64,000 nt of DNA, taken from contig CATOTJ020000002.1 in the NCBI GenBank assembly GCA_951813525.2, forward strand, positions 2,480,001-2,544,000. The letters run 5' to 3'. Position numbers and translations under genes: made by a program. Each line of letters starts with the position of its first letter. Positions within the stretch are counted from its first letter, which is position 1. The stretch comes from Thermohalobaculum sp951813525 (GTDB taxonomy: Bacteria; Pseudomonadota; Alphaproteobacteria; Rhodobacterales; Rhodobacteraceae). Positions 1 through 8,727 of the stretch are shown here, piece after piece. Below the pieces are notes generated by a model. It saw only the letters and a list, made by a program, of their open reading frames with translations, made no database searches and was not told the DNA's origin.

Positions 1-231
1 CGAGCCGACATTGATCTGGTTCGGGTTGCGTCCGATCAGACGGCGGTTCGCCCGCCAGATGCCGCTGTAATCGTCCTTGCCATAGGCGCGCAGCGCGATC
101 GATCGAAGCGTATCACCAGCGCGGATCGTATAAGGCGCGGCGCAATCAATCCGGCTTTGCGCCTGGGCGTCCGCGCCAAACAGCGTCAACGCACCGGCGA
201 ATAAAACGACATGTCTCCAACTACGGACCAT
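1..231 (-). CDS. LysM-domain secreted protein, N-terminal part (cut by window edge)
   Basis: Only the first 77 codons lie in the window; the gene continues past position 1. The ATG is at 231-229. The N-terminus is a classical signal peptide (a basic MVRSWRH start, a hydrophobic core, then ADAQAQ as a likely cleavage region). Residues from about 33 match the start of a LysM module: YTIRAGDTLRSIALRAYG, followed by WRANRRLIGRNPNQI. LysM modules bind peptidoglycan glycan strands, so a periplasmic or wall-associated role is likely. The downstream domain, which would define the function, is not visible. No strong Shine-Dalgarno sequence is obvious before the ATG. Confidence 0.75.
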   Translation of the reverse strand, partial: MVRSWRHVVLFAGALTLFGADAQAQSRIDCAAPYTIRAGDTLRSIALRAYGKDDYSGIWRANRRLIGRNPNQINVGS

Positions 232-532
232 GGTCGGCACTCCAAATATTTCAGCCCGTCCACCACAGGCTGACAGGTACCTCGATACAGCGGCCAAGTC
301 GGCTCAAAAATTAACAGATGGTTAACAGGCGCCTACGATCCGCGGCTGGTCGTTGCAAATTCGGAATCGCGCGTCGAATTGCACAGATCGGGGTCAGCAC
401 TTTGCAAAATGAAAACCGCCGTCTGACGCGAACGGACGGTGGTCGAATCAAGCTCCTGCAGCGGAACCATCCAGACGTAAAAAGGCCCGGGGCCTGACGG
501 CACCCGGGCCAATGTTGGAGTTTAGTCGGCGC
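232..532. other. Intergenic region, no gene seen
   Basis: About 300 bases between the LysM gene and the BMP-family gene, both read leftward. The part next to 532 holds the intrinsic terminator of the BMP-family gene (479-510). The part next to 231 should hold the LysM gene promoter, but no convincing -35/-10 pair is visible. Nothing else is recognised. Confidence 0.5.
479..510 (-). terminator. Intrinsic terminator of the BMP-family gene
   Basis: On the minus strand, GGCCCGGG (510-503) pairs with CCCGGGCC (491-484) around an 11-base loop and is followed by a run of five T (483-479). It lies 22 bases after the stop codon of the 533-1597 gene. Confidence 0.85.
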
Positions 533-1597
533 CTATTTCGGCAGATCGCCGTTCACGCCTTTCACGAACCAGTCCATGCCCAGCATCATGCCGTCGGCCG
601 CGGTTGCACCGGCGGCGACACGCTCTTTGCCGTCACGGTCCATGATCGGACCGGTGAACGGATGGACATCACCCAAGCGGACGGCTTCTTCGGCTTCCTT
701 GGCCATCAGCGCGACTTCGTAGGGCATGTTCCAGTAGGGCGACATGACAACTTCGCCTGCGTCGATCCCGGCCCAGCTGTCACCGGACTTCCAGGTTCCG
801 TCCAGCACAGCAGCGACGCGTTTGACATAATAAGGCGCCCAGTTGTCCTGGATCGCAGTCAAATGAGCGTTGGGTGCAAACTTTGCCATATCCGAGGCTT
901 GGCCGAAGGCCAGAACCCCGGCGTTTTCCGCGGCTTGTAGTGCAGCCGGGCTGTCAGTGTGCTGCATGATCACATCGGCGCCCTGCGCAATCAGCGCCTT
1001 GGCCGCATCGGCCTCTTTGCCGGGGTCATACCACGTGTTCACCCAGACAACCTGCACTTCGATGTCCGGATTGATCTGCTGTGCGGCCAGGGTCACGGCG
1101 TTGATACCGCGAATAACCTCGGGGATCGGAAAGGAAGCGATATAGCCGATCTTGCCCGTCTTCGACATCTTGGCCGCAATCTTGCCGATGATGTGACGGC
1201 CCTCATAGAAACGGGCGGAATACGTGGCGACGTTGTCGGCTTGTTTGAAGCCGGTCGCATGCTCGAACTTTACGTCCGGAAACATCTTGGCGACCTTGAT
1301 GGTCGGGTCCATAAACCCGAACGACGTGGTAAAGATCAGCCCGTGGCCGGACGCCGCCAACTGGCGGATCACGCGTTCGGCATCCGGGCCTTCGCTGACG
1401 CTTTCGACAAAGGTTGTCTCGACCCGGTCGCCAAAGGCGGCCTCAACGGCCTTGCGGCCTTGGTCATGCTGATAGGTCCAGCCATGGTCGCCCACGGGGC
1501 CGACATAGACAAAACCGACCTTCAATTCAGGTTCGGCCCAGGCCGGCGCCGCCATCATCAGTGCGGCCGACAGGCCCAGGAAAGTTCTGCGGATCAT
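533..1597 (-). CDS. BMP family ABC transporter substrate-binding protein
   Basis: A 354-residue periplasmic binding protein of the Bmp/PnrA-like (Med lipoprotein) class. Members bind nucleosides or related small molecules for an ABC importer. The N-terminus is a signal peptide (MIRRTFLGLSAALMMAAPAWA). The mature part starts EPELKVGFVYVGPVGDHGW, the typical first strand and ligand-binding loop of the family. The start is well placed: GAGGAGA lies just upstream of the ATG. No permease or ATPase gene is next to it in the window, so the partner subunits must lie elsewhere. The next gene in the same direction region is purine salvage gene gpt, which would fit a nucleoside ligand, but this is inference. 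Confidence 0.88.
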   Translation of the reverse strand: MIRRTFLGLSAALMMAAPAWAEPELKVGFVYVGPVGDHGWTYQHDQGRKAVEAAFGDRVETTFVESVSEGPDAERVIRQLAASGHGLIFTTSFGFMDPTIKVAKMFPDVKFEHATGFKQADNVATYSARFYEGRHIIGKIAAKMSKTGKIGYIASFPIPEVIRGINAVTLAAQQINPDIEVQVVWVNTWYDPGKEADAAKALIAQGADVIMQHTDSPAALQAAENAGVLAFGQASDMAKFAPNAHLTAIQDNWAPYYVKRVAAVLDGTWKSGDSWAGIDAGEVVMSPYWNMPYEVALMAKEAEEAVRLGDVHPFTGPIMDRDGKERVAAGATAADGMMLGMDWFVKGVNGDLPK

Positions 1598-1686
1598 GTG
1601 TGTCTCCTCTGTCTATGTCCGGCGGATTGCCAACCGCTTTTTTCAGTTTGGTAGCCGAAGCACGCCTCGCTCACAAGCGCCCGCAA

Positions 1687-2145
1687 TTAATCGAGCATCG
1701 CGCTGATCAGTGCTCTCAACATCGTTTCGAATTCCTTTCGCAGGGTCCGGTCTGTTCCGGAAATTTCTCCCGCCTCGAAGAGCAGTGGCGCGGCATCTGT
1801 CAGGCCGCCGCCAACATTCGCAATCTTGTTCAGCTCGACCTTGATGATGCCCGAGCAATCCTGCCCCGTGGTGCCGGTCATGCTGACCAGTGTGATGCGG
1901 AGGACGGCGTGATCAATAGATGGCGGCGCATCGAGGGTTCGAAATCCGCGGCCATTCAAAAGGGCATTTACGAATGTCAGCGCCGCATCGCGGTTGGACC
2001 AGCAAGCTTTTGCATTTTCGTCGTCGATCTGGATGACGACCGGGCCGATATTCCGCAGATCGGCCCTGTCGGCTTGTACCGTCGTGGAAATCTGCGTCAG
2101 CAGGAACAGAGCTGCAACAAAGCGGATCGGCCAGGTGCGGATCAC
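1687..2145 (-). CDS. Hypothetical secreted protein
   Basis: 152 residues with a GTG start that overlaps the stop of gpt by four bases (GTGA), which indicates translational coupling with gpt. The N-terminus (IRTWPIRFVAALFLLTQISTTVQA) is a signal peptide, so the product is probably periplasmic. The rest is a small alpha/beta-looking domain with two cysteines (ACWSN and QDCSG) that could form a disulfide. No family is recognised. Purine salvage would be a cytoplasmic function, so operon membership with gpt does not explain the exported product. Confidence 0.7.
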   Translation of the reverse strand: MIRTWPIRFVAALFLLTQISTTVQADRADLRNIGPVVIQIDDENAKACWSNRDAALTFVNALLNGRGFRTLDAPPSIDHAVLRITLVSMTGTTGQDCSGIIKVELNKIANVGGGLTDAAPLLFEAGEISGTDRTLRKEFETMLRALISAMLD

Positions 2146-2648
2146 GCGGTGCCCCGATAGGGTTCCACATATTGCAGAGCCATGTCCCAGGGAAAGAAAA
2201 TCCAGGTATCCTGGCTGACTTCCGTAATATAGCTGTCGACCTGCGGTTTACCCTTCGGCTTGGCATAGACCGTCGCGAAATGGGCGTTGGGATAGAGCTT
2301 GCGCACGACTTCCAGCGTGCGACCACTGTCAACCAGATCATCAATTACCAGAATGCCGGTGCCATCGCCCATCAGGTTGCCGTCCGGCGATTTCAGGACT
2401 TCGGCGTCCTCTTGCGATTGATGATCATAGGATTTGACCGAGATCGTATCGACAATGCGAATGTTCAGCTCTCGCGCAATGATACAGGCGGGCACCATGC
2501 CGCCGCGGGTGATTGCGATTACGGCCCGCCAGGATCCTTCCGGCCCCGGTCCCTGATGGTCCAGGCGCCACGCCAGCGCCCGGCTGTCGCGATGCATCTG
2601 ATCCCACGAGACATGAAATCCTTTCTCATGCGGCAGTGTATCGTTCAT
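2142..2648 (-). CDS. gpt: Xanthine (guanine) phosphoribosyltransferase
   Basis: A 168-residue type I phosphoribosyltransferase that converts xanthine, guanine or hypoxanthine plus PRPP to the nucleotide in purine salvage. The PRPP-binding motif ILVIDDLVDSGRTLE lies near residues 99-113, with the two acidic residues and the SGRT loop intact. The N-terminal stretch with WDQMHRDSRALAWRL and AVIAITRGGMVPA matches E. coli Gpt-type enzymes, which are close in length (152 residues). A purine-rich GGGGGGATCAGG precedes the ATG. The gene is followed by an overlapping secreted-protein gene. Confidence 0.9.
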   Translation of the reverse strand: MNDTLPHEKGFHVSWDQMHRDSRALAWRLDHQGPGPEGSWRAVIAITRGGMVPACIIARELNIRIVDTISVKSYDHQSQEDAEVLKSPDGNLMGDGTGILVIDDLVDSGRTLEVVRKLYPNAHFATVYAKPKGKPQVDSYITEVSQDTWIFFPWDMALQYVEPYRGTA

Positions 2649-2823
2649 CCTGATCCCCCCGGTCGGTGCCCGGCAATTGGGGAACTTTCTAAGGATGTGC
2701 GTGCGCGGGGTCGAGCCGTTTCTTGCTGCCGGAACGGCGTCGTCGCTGCCGGATGCCCAGTGGGCCAGAACTGTCCGTCGAAGTTAGAGCCAGGGTTAGA
2801 GGCCGAGACCGCGGGTCAAGGCC

Positions 2824-3489
2824 CTAGCTGCGCACCGTCACCTCGACCACAATGGCCGAATAGAAAACGAAGGTCGCCAGCAGGACGAACAGGTGCCAGA
2901 TCGCATTTTGATAGGGCAGGCGGCGCCATAGATGAAAGAGAACGCCGACCGTGTAAAGCCCGCCGCCCACCAGGATCAGCACCATCGAGGCTGTCGTGAT
3001 CGCGTCCGATATCGGCCCGGCGGCGAAAACAAACAGCCAGCCAAGCGCAAGATAAAGCAGGATCGACGCCTTTTCCCATTTGTATGGAGCGAAGAGCTTA
3101 CCGGCCAGGCCCAACAGCGCACCCGACCAGACACCAATCAGCAGCCATCGCCCGACCGGGCCGCCTGCCAGAACAGCGTAAGGCGTGTAAGTGCCTGCAA
3201 TCTTGACATAAATCGCAGCGTGATCGGCCCGGCGCAACCATTCCAGCAACCGCCCGCCGCGGCGGCGCAGAACCGAAAAGTTATAGCCGGCCGACATGCC
3301 CAACATCATCAGAATGCTGGCACCATAGACGGCGACCGCGGCAATAAAGCTGCCCTGGTCATCCCAGACGGCGGCCAGCGTGATCAGCACAGGAACCGCC
3401 AGAAGCGCGCCCAACAGGCCGACGGCATGGACCGTCATATCGGCGATCTGCTCTGCCCGGGAATAGGTTGGTTGGGTTTTCAGGGTCAT
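2824..3489 (-). CDS. Haemolysin III family (PAQR-like) integral membrane protein
   Basis: 221 residues with seven predicted membrane segments and the family signatures: an early conserved histidine (DMTVHAVGLLGALL), YNFSVLRRRG and the C-terminal NAIWHLFVLLATFVFYSAIV motif. Bacterial members of the HlyIII/TrhA/PAQR family are inner-membrane proteins. Some have been linked to membrane energetics or lipid homeostasis, while the haemolysin name is historical. The histidines expected to bind a metal in PAQR folds are present. The gene stands alone and diverges from the next gene to the right. Confidence 0.85.
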   Translation of the reverse strand: MTLKTQPTYSRAEQIADMTVHAVGLLGALLAVPVLITLAAVWDDQGSFIAAVAVYGASILMMLGMSAGYNFSVLRRRGGRLLEWLRRADHAAIYVKIAGTYTPYAVLAGGPVGRWLLIGVWSGALLGLAGKLFAPYKWEKASILLYLALGWLFVFAAGPISDAITTASMVLILVGGGLYTVGVLFHLWRRLPYQNAIWHLFVLLATFVFYSAIVVEVTVRS

Positions 3490-3498
3490 GGATGGTTT

Positions 3499-3527
3499 CT
3501 AACATCTTTATGTTAAGTCTTAGTCAA
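3499..3527 (-). promoter_or_regulatory. Possible sigma-70-type promoter of the HlyIII gene
   Basis: On the minus strand TTGACT (3527-3522) is separated by 17 bases from TGTTAG (3504-3499). The -35 match is good and the -10 match is poor. The surrounding 60 bases are noticeably AT-richer than the genes, which supports a promoter region between the two divergent genes. Confidence 0.3.
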
Positions 3528-3570
3528 CGCTTTCGCATCATCGTTAGCAAGCTGTTTACCATGGTGGTCC

Positions 3571-4365
3571 ATGGTCGCGAAGGATTCCGTTATCACCTTT
3601 GGGTGCAACATGAACGCAACCACTGCCGAACCCGAAGACCGCCGCGTCGTGACCCTTACAACGCCGCGGCGCCACACACCCGTCGATGATGCCGATGACG
3701 ACCCGGCGCAGGACCTGGCCGCCCTGCGGCGGGCCACATTGCACAATATGCGCTTGCTGAAATCGCAAATTGTCCCGCTGATCGGTGCTGCCCTGCGAAC
3801 GGGCGGGGCGACGGAAATCGGTGTCGCGCAGCGTGACCGCTGGATGAAGACGGCATTGGGCATGATCGACGATACCCTTATCGCCGCGGCGGTCCCGCCG
3901 GAACGCGTCGCGGAAATTGACCTGGCAGAACTGATCCGCACAGAGGCCGCGGAAAACCTGCCTGGGGCCGGGGTCTTGGTTGCAGAGCTGCCGCGCCTTT
4001 GGGCGAGGGTGTCGCATTTTCAGCTGTTGGTGCGTGAAGCGTTGAAAATTGCCGAACGGTCGATTTCCGCGCGCACCGCAGGGATTTGCGTCCAGTCGGT
4101 CGGGTACCACGACGGGCGCATGATCCTTTGGCTGACCGCCGGGAAGGAGCAGAAAACGCCGCGGGATGTCGACGAGCCCGGCTCGGCATTGCCTCATGAC
4201 TGGTCGCTTTGCGATCGGCTGATCCAGCAGGTCGGCGGGAAATTGATCGCGCCCTGCAACGGGCGCGGCGGGTTTACAGTCGGACTGTTGTTTCCAGCCG
4301 GAATGGTGGTCGAGACGCGCGACGAACCTTCCGCCTCAGACAGCATGGCCGAGATCGAAGGCTGA
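3571..4365 (+). CDS. Degenerate histidine-kinase-like protein, function unknown
   Basis: 264 residues if the first ATG is used; a second ATG at 3610 gives a start at MNATTAEP and neither has a strong ribosome binding site. The middle (RRATLHNMRLLKSQIVPLIGAAL, about 53-75) has a helical, DHp-like look without a recognisable phospho-acceptor histidine box. The C-terminal part (HDWSLCDRLIQQVGGKLIA...GGFTVGLLFPAG) resembles the last part of a GHKL ATPase domain (the region after the G2 box in histidine kinases). Clear N and G1 boxes are missing. This pattern resembles ChpT-like phosphotransferases or decayed kinases, but the assignment is tentative. Confidence 0.6.
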   Translation: MVAKDSVITFGCNMNATTAEPEDRRVVTLTTPRRHTPVDDADDDPAQDLAALRRATLHNMRLLKSQIVPLIGAALRTGGATEIGVAQRDRWMKTALGMIDDTLIAAAVPPERVAEIDLAELIRTEAAENLPGAGVLVAELPRLWARVSHFQLLVREALKIAERSISARTAGICVQSVGYHDGRMILWLTAGKEQKTPRDVDEPGSALPHDWSLCDRLIQQVGGKLIAPCNGRGGFTVGLLFPAGMVVETRDEPSASDSMAEIEG

Positions 4366-4494
4366 ACGCGTTCCGACCGGTCTGCCGCAAATCCGTGACG
4401 CTACCGACCTTGCTCGGCGAACCGTTCCCGCATTTTGACTCAGGCCTGACCGAATGTGCCGCAAAAGGCCATTCGCGCCAGAATGCGATGCGCT

Positions 4495-5178
4495 CTAGAA
4501 GTCTGAGAGTTTGTTTTCCAGCGCGTTGAGATTGACGATCGTGATCGTCTTGCCCTTGCGATGAACCAGACCCTGATCCTTCAGCTTTGACATCTCGCGG
4601 CCGACGGACTCGCGTTGCGATGAAATTATCGTCGCAAGCTCCTGCTGGGTCGGAACCTGCTCGATCACCGCCTGGTTTGGGCCGCTCCGGGTGCAGATCC
4701 GCAAAAGTTGTGCGCATAGGCGTTGCTCGGTCGACAAAGTCGTCGCTTCGGTCACGCGGTTGGACAGGTGCCGGATCAGCCCGACAAGATAGGTCATAAA
4801 GGCAAGGTTCACATCGCGGTTCGAATTCAGAACATCCAGAAACTTTGCCGCTGACATGCGTGCGATACGGCTGTCGTCTTTGGCAAACACATTGGTTGAT
4901 CGCGGTTGACCGTCGATTGCAGCGAAGATCCCGAAAGACGAGCCCTTCGGCAGATCGGAGTACATCACCTCGCGCCCGTTATCGGTGAATGTGGCTGCGC
5001 GCGCGGTCCCGTCCAAAACGAAGAACACGTCGTCGTCGGTGTCGCTCTCGCTGACGATGACTGCGCGCGGCGAATAGCTGTTCACTGTCCAGAACTTCGC
5101 CAGCGCTGCGCACCCATCCGGCCCGCACAAATGCATTGTGCTGCCTTCAGGATAGTCGTGTCGTTCCTTTTGACCCAT
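4495..5178 (-). CDS. Crp/Fnr family transcriptional regulator
   Basis: 227 residues with an N-terminal cyclic-nucleotide-binding fold (about 25-130; SDTDDDVFFVLDGTARAATF, GSSFGIFAAIDGQPRSTNV) and a C-terminal winged HTH (about 175-225; VPTQQELATIISSQRESVGREMSKLKDQGLV). The RxxxS part of the recognition helix is typical of Crp-type readers. The cysteine arrangement is unlike FNR [4Fe-4S] proteins. The effector may be cAMP or another ligand; a class III cyclase is encoded at 59494-60885 but a link is only a possibility. A later start at 5136 (MHLCGPDG) is also plausible because the first ATG has AGGAA only two bases upstream. Confidence 0.82.
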   Translation of the reverse strand: MGQKERHDYPEGSTMHLCGPDGCAALAKFWTVNSYSPRAVIVSESDTDDDVFFVLDGTARAATFTDNGREVMYSDLPKGSSFGIFAAIDGQPRSTNVFAKDDSRIARMSAAKFLDVLNSNRDVNLAFMTYLVGLIRHLSNRVTEATTLSTEQRLCAQLLRICTRSGPNQAVIEQVPTQQELATIISSQRESVGREMSKLKDQGLVHRKGKTITIVNLNALENKLSDF

Positions 5179-5620
5179 TTCCTGTCGTGAACCCGTCTCC
5201 GATACCCTGGCGAAAAACTGTTACATTTGAAGGGCTTTGTCTAGCCCGATGCCTCTGGCCGGGGCTGCTTTCGATGCGTGCATCAAAATTCGGATAATGA
5301 TTGTGAGAAATGTCACAGCCGTAGGCCAAGACGATTCGCTAGCTTCATTTTGCTTAGGCACAAATGGAGCGGTATGGATCCGAACCCGTCTCAGCCGCGA
5401 CAGCCGAAGCATGCTTGTGTTGTGTATCCCGGGTACTCTTACCGGCGGGCGATCTTCTCCGGGATCGCCCGTCATACTTTCTGCGTCGTTTAGATGTTGA
5501 CGTGTGCAAAATGCCCGCGCACGGCGGCCTGAGCGTTCGTGCAACGGAAATCACCTCACAACCCGCAGATCGGCAAGAACGAATGGCAGCGGCCGGACCA
5601 ATGGTCCGGTGCGCCTTTGG
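5179..5620. other. Intergenic region between a Crp/Fnr gene and clpA
   Basis: About 440 bases with no convincing gene. It should hold the promoter of the Crp/Fnr gene on its left side. It contains two hairpins: 5446-5471 (CGGGCGATC / GATCGCCCG around an 8-base loop, no T-run) and 5592-5610 after clpA. No tRNA, SRP RNA or tmRNA signature was found on either strand. A small regulatory RNA cannot be excluded. Confidence 0.4.
5592..5610 (-). terminator. Hairpin downstream of clpA, weak terminator
   Basis: CCGGACC and GGTCCGG form a perfect 7-bp stem (5593-5599 / 5603-5609) with a 3-base loop, starting 11 bases after the clpA stop. There is no following T-run, so termination would need help or the hairpin may only protect the mRNA end. 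Confidence 0.4.
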
Positions 5621-7951
5621 TCAGCCCGCGGTCAACAGCGGTGTCTTCTCTTCCGGCAATTGCGGTTTGCCGGGGGGCACTGTTTCCAGGTGCAGTTTGC
5701 CATCCTTGACAGAAACACGCACCAATCCGCCCTTGGAAAGCGCGCCGAACAACAGCTCTTCCGCCAGCGGCTTCTTGATGTGTTCCTGAATGACGCGCGC
5801 AAGCGGGCGGGCGCCCATCTTGTCGTCATAGCCCTTCTCGGCGATCCATTCGGCAGCCGGGCGGGTCAATTCGATGGTTACACCGCGCTCCATCAACTGG
5901 GCCTCAAGCTGCATGACGAACTTCTCGACGACCTGAAGGATCACCTCGCGTGGCAGCGGCGCGAAGGACACGATTGCGTCCAGGCGATTGCGGAACTCAG
6001 GCGTGAACGTGCGTTCAATCGCCTGGGTGTCCTCGCCTTCGCGGCGTTCGCGCGCAAACCCGATCGCTGCCTTGGCCTGTTCAGCGGCCCCGGCGTTCGA
6101 CGTCATGATCAGAATGACGTTCCGGAAATTCGCTTCCTTGCCGTTGTGATCGGTCAGGCGACCATGATCCATGACCTGCAACAGGATGTTGAAGATACTT
6201 GGGTGGGCCTTTTCAATCTCGTCCAGCAGCAGCACACAGTGCGGATGCTGGTCGACGGCATCGGTCAACAGACCGCCCTGATCGAAACCCACATATCCCG
6301 GCGGCGCGCCGATCAGCCGGCTCACCGAATGCTGTTCCATGTATTCGGACATGTCGAAGCGTTTGAACTCGACACCCAGAATCGACGCAAGCTGCTTGGC
6401 AACCTCGGTCTTGCCGACGCCTGTCGGGCCGGTGAAGAGATAGGAACCGATGGGTTTTTCCGGCTCGCGCAGACCGGCGCGGGCCAGCTTGATCGCCGAC
6501 GACAATGCATCGATCGCCAGTTCCTGCCCGAAAACGACCCGTTTTAGGTTGCCTTCCAGATCGCGCAGCGCCTCGGTATCGGTTTTGGACACGGATTTCG
6601 GCGGGATGCGCGCAATCTTCGAGACCACGTTCTCGATTTCATTGGGCGTAATGGTCTTGCGCCGTTTGGATTCGGGCACCAGATGCTGCGCCGCCCCGGC
6701 CTCGTCGATCACATCGATCGCCTTGTCGGGCAGCTTGCGGTCGTTGATATACCGGCTGGACAAATCGACTGCGGTTTTGATCGCATCGGCCGTGTATTTG
6801 ACATCGTGGTGATCCTCAAAGAACGGCTTCAGGCCCTTCAGGATTTTGATCGAGTCATCGACCGACGGTTCCTTCACGTCGATTTTCTGGAACCGGCGGC
6901 TCAGCGCGCGGTCCTTCTCGAAATGCTGGCGGAACTCGTTGTACGTTGTCGAGCCCATGCACCGCAGCCCGCCCGATTGCAGCGCCGGTTTCAGCAGGTT
7001 CGACGCGTCCATCGCACCGCCCGTGGTGGCGCCAGCTCCGATCACAGTATGAATTTCGTCGATAAAAAGGATCGCGTCTTCGTGATCCTCCAACTCTTTG
7101 ATTACGGCCTTCAACCGCTCCTCGAAGTCGCCGCGATAGCGGGTTCCGGCCAAAAGAGCGCCCATATCCAGCGAGAAGATGGTCGACTCTGCCAGGATGT
7201 CCGGGGTCTCCCCCTCGACGATTTTCTTTGCCAAACCTTCGGCGATGGCGGTCTTTCCGACACCAGGGTCGCCGACCAGCAGCGGGTTGTTCTTGCGCCG
7301 GCGGCACAAAACCTGAATGCAGCGCTCGACCTCGTCACCGCGCCCGATCAGCGGGTCAACCTTGCCGTTGCGGGCCTTGGTGTTCAGGTCGACGCAGAAT
7401 TTGCCAAGCGCCGTCTCTTCCGACACTTCCTCGGCGCCCGAGGCGACACTTTCTTCGACAGCCTCATCTTCGTCGGCGCCGCGCACCGGGCGGCGTTCAC
7501 CGAATGCCGGGTCCTTTGCGACCCCGTGGCTAAGGAAATTGACCGCGTCATAGCGCGTCATATCCTGTTCCTGCAGGAAGAAGGCGGCATGGCTTTCGCG
7601 CTCATTAAAGATCGCGACCAGCACATTTGCGCCCGTCACTTCCGACCGGCCGGAGGACTGAACATGAATGGCGGCGCGCTGTATGACCCGTTGAAAACCG
7701 GTCGAGGGGGCAGCTTCTGACCCTTCGACATCGAATATCAGCGATTCAAGCTCGTTGTCGATAAACTTGGTCAGCGTCTTGCGCAGCTCGCTCAGGTCCA
7801 CCGAACAGGCACGCATGACGCGCGCCGCGTCCGGCTCGTCGATCAACGCCAGCAAGAGATGCTCCAGCGTCGCCAACTCGTGACGGCGTGAATTCGCGAA
7901 CCCGATCGCGCGGTGGATCGCGTCTTCCAGCGTATTTGTCAGAGACGGCAT
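5621..7951 (-). CDS. clpA: ATP-dependent Clp protease ATP-binding subunit ClpA
   Basis: 776 residues from the ATG at 7951, which has GGAGAAG just upstream; an upstream in-frame extension to 7987 is less likely. ClpA is an AAA+ unfoldase that feeds proteins into ClpP. The N-domain (1-145) is the ClpS/substrate docking domain. The first AAA+ module has a Walker A GDPGVGKT at about 227-234, and the second has GPTGVGKT at about 504. FIDEIHT and LLLDEIEKAHPSIFN Walker B/sensor segments are intact. The acidic linker (ADEDEAVEESVASGAEE, about 159-175) is longer than in E. coli. clpS lies just upstream on the same strand, about 215 bases away, which fits the functional pairing. Confidence 0.96.
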   Translation of the reverse strand: MPSLTNTLEDAIHRAIGFANSRRHELATLEHLLLALIDEPDAARVMRACSVDLSELRKTLTKFIDNELESLIFDVEGSEAAPSTGFQRVIQRAAIHVQSSGRSEVTGANVLVAIFNERESHAAFFLQEQDMTRYDAVNFLSHGVAKDPAFGERRPVRGADEDEAVEESVASGAEEVSEETALGKFCVDLNTKARNGKVDPLIGRGDEVERCIQVLCRRRKNNPLLVGDPGVGKTAIAEGLAKKIVEGETPDILAESTIFSLDMGALLAGTRYRGDFEERLKAVIKELEDHEDAILFIDEIHTVIGAGATTGGAMDASNLLKPALQSGGLRCMGSTTYNEFRQHFEKDRALSRRFQKIDVKEPSVDDSIKILKGLKPFFEDHHDVKYTADAIKTAVDLSSRYINDRKLPDKAIDVIDEAGAAQHLVPESKRRKTITPNEIENVVSKIARIPPKSVSKTDTEALRDLEGNLKRVVFGQELAIDALSSAIKLARAGLREPEKPIGSYLFTGPTGVGKTEVAKQLASILGVEFKRFDMSEYMEQHSVSRLIGAPPGYVGFDQGGLLTDAVDQHPHCVLLLDEIEKAHPSIFNILLQVMDHGRLTDHNGKEANFRNVILIMTSNAGAAEQAKAAIGFARERREGEDTQAIERTFTPEFRNRLDAIVSFAPLPREVILQVVEKFVMQLEAQLMERGVTIELTRPAAEWIAEKGYDDKMGARPLARVIQEHIKKPLAEELLFGALSKGGLVRVSVKDGKLHLETVPPGKPQLPEEKTPLLTAG

Positions 7952-8165
7952 CGTCTTCTCCTTCGCGCAGCGGCGGGCGCACCACACAGCATGACTTCTA
8001 CCACCCGTTCCTGCAAGAGCAGCCTAGGGCATGAAAGGTTATTTTGGAGTTGTCTTAGGCGCCTTCAAGGCAGGAACGCCGAAGTGATGATATTTGTTGG
8101 ACAGGCTCGGGCGTGTGCAGAGGCCGGGAATTGCCAAGGGTTCCCGCCGTTTGCCCGCGCCCGGG

Positions 8166-8564
8166 CTATTCCTTCTCCATGGTGCATTGCAGCGGATGCT
8201 GGTTCGACCGGGCGCAATCCATGACCTGCGTGACCTTTGTCTCGGCAACCTCGAACGGGTAAACGCCGACAACCGCCAGACCCTGATTGTGTACGGTCAG
8301 CATGATGTCGACCGCACGTTCATGGCCGATGTTGAAAAAGCGCTCCAGGATCAGAACGACGAACTCCATCGGCGTATAATCGTCGTTCAAAAGCAGCACC
8401 TTATAGAGCGACGGGCGTTTTGTTTTCGGCTTTGTTTTCGTAACGACGCCGATCTCGCCATCGGGGTCGTTGTGCTCATCGTCGCTGCCATTGGCCGTGC
8501 GTATACCGGGCCACTCGGCGGTCCGGTCGGCGCGTTCAAGGCTGTATCGGTTGCGTGCGATCAT
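8166..8564 (-). CDS. clpS: ClpS, adaptor for ClpA (N-end rule)
   Basis: 132 residues. The core matches ClpS throughout: RPSLYKVLLLNDDYTPMEFVVLILERFF (about 49-76) holds the N-degron pocket NDDYT..M, followed by VHNQGLAVVGVYPFEVAETKV and the C-terminal HPLQCTMEKE. ClpS delivers proteins with bulky N-terminal residues to ClpA. The N-terminal 35 residues (RNRYSLERADRTAEWPGIR...) are longer than usual and there is no in-frame alternative start after the ATG, so the extension seems real. It lies directly upstream of clpA on the same strand. Confidence 0.95.
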   Translation of the reverse strand: MIARNRYSLERADRTAEWPGIRTANGSDDEHNDPDGEIGVVTKTKPKTKRPSLYKVLLLNDDYTPMEFVVLILERFFNIGHERAVDIMLTVHNQGLAVVGVYPFEVAETKVTQVMDCARSNQHPLQCTMEKE

Positions 8565-8635
8565 AGACCATCATGCCTGGGATTCTTGAGAGAGCCTGCG
8601 ACTCTGTCCGCCCAATATAATCCCTTGGCGCAAAT

Positions 8636-8659
8636 AGAAAAGGGGGGCCGCAGCCCCCC
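8636..8659 (-). terminator. Intrinsic terminator of the phasin gene
   Basis: On the minus strand GGGGGGC (8659-8653) and GCCCCCC (8648-8642) form a 7-bp GC stem with loop TGCG, followed by TTTTCT. It is 69 bases after the phasin stop. Confidence 0.85.
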
Positions 8660-8727
8660 AAGATCTTCACGTTCACATCGAACCCGATCATCCTGCGCCA
8701 AAACTGGCGCACAGACGGTCCGGCAGA

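Noticed and set aside
5350..5430. A tRNA-like stretch with GGATCCGAACCCG
   Set aside because: No cloverleaf can be drawn on either strand; acceptor and anticodon stems are missing.
5446..5471. Hairpin CGGGCGATC/GATCGCCCG as a terminator
   Set aside because: No T-run on either side and no gene ending nearby; may be chance in GC-rich DNA.
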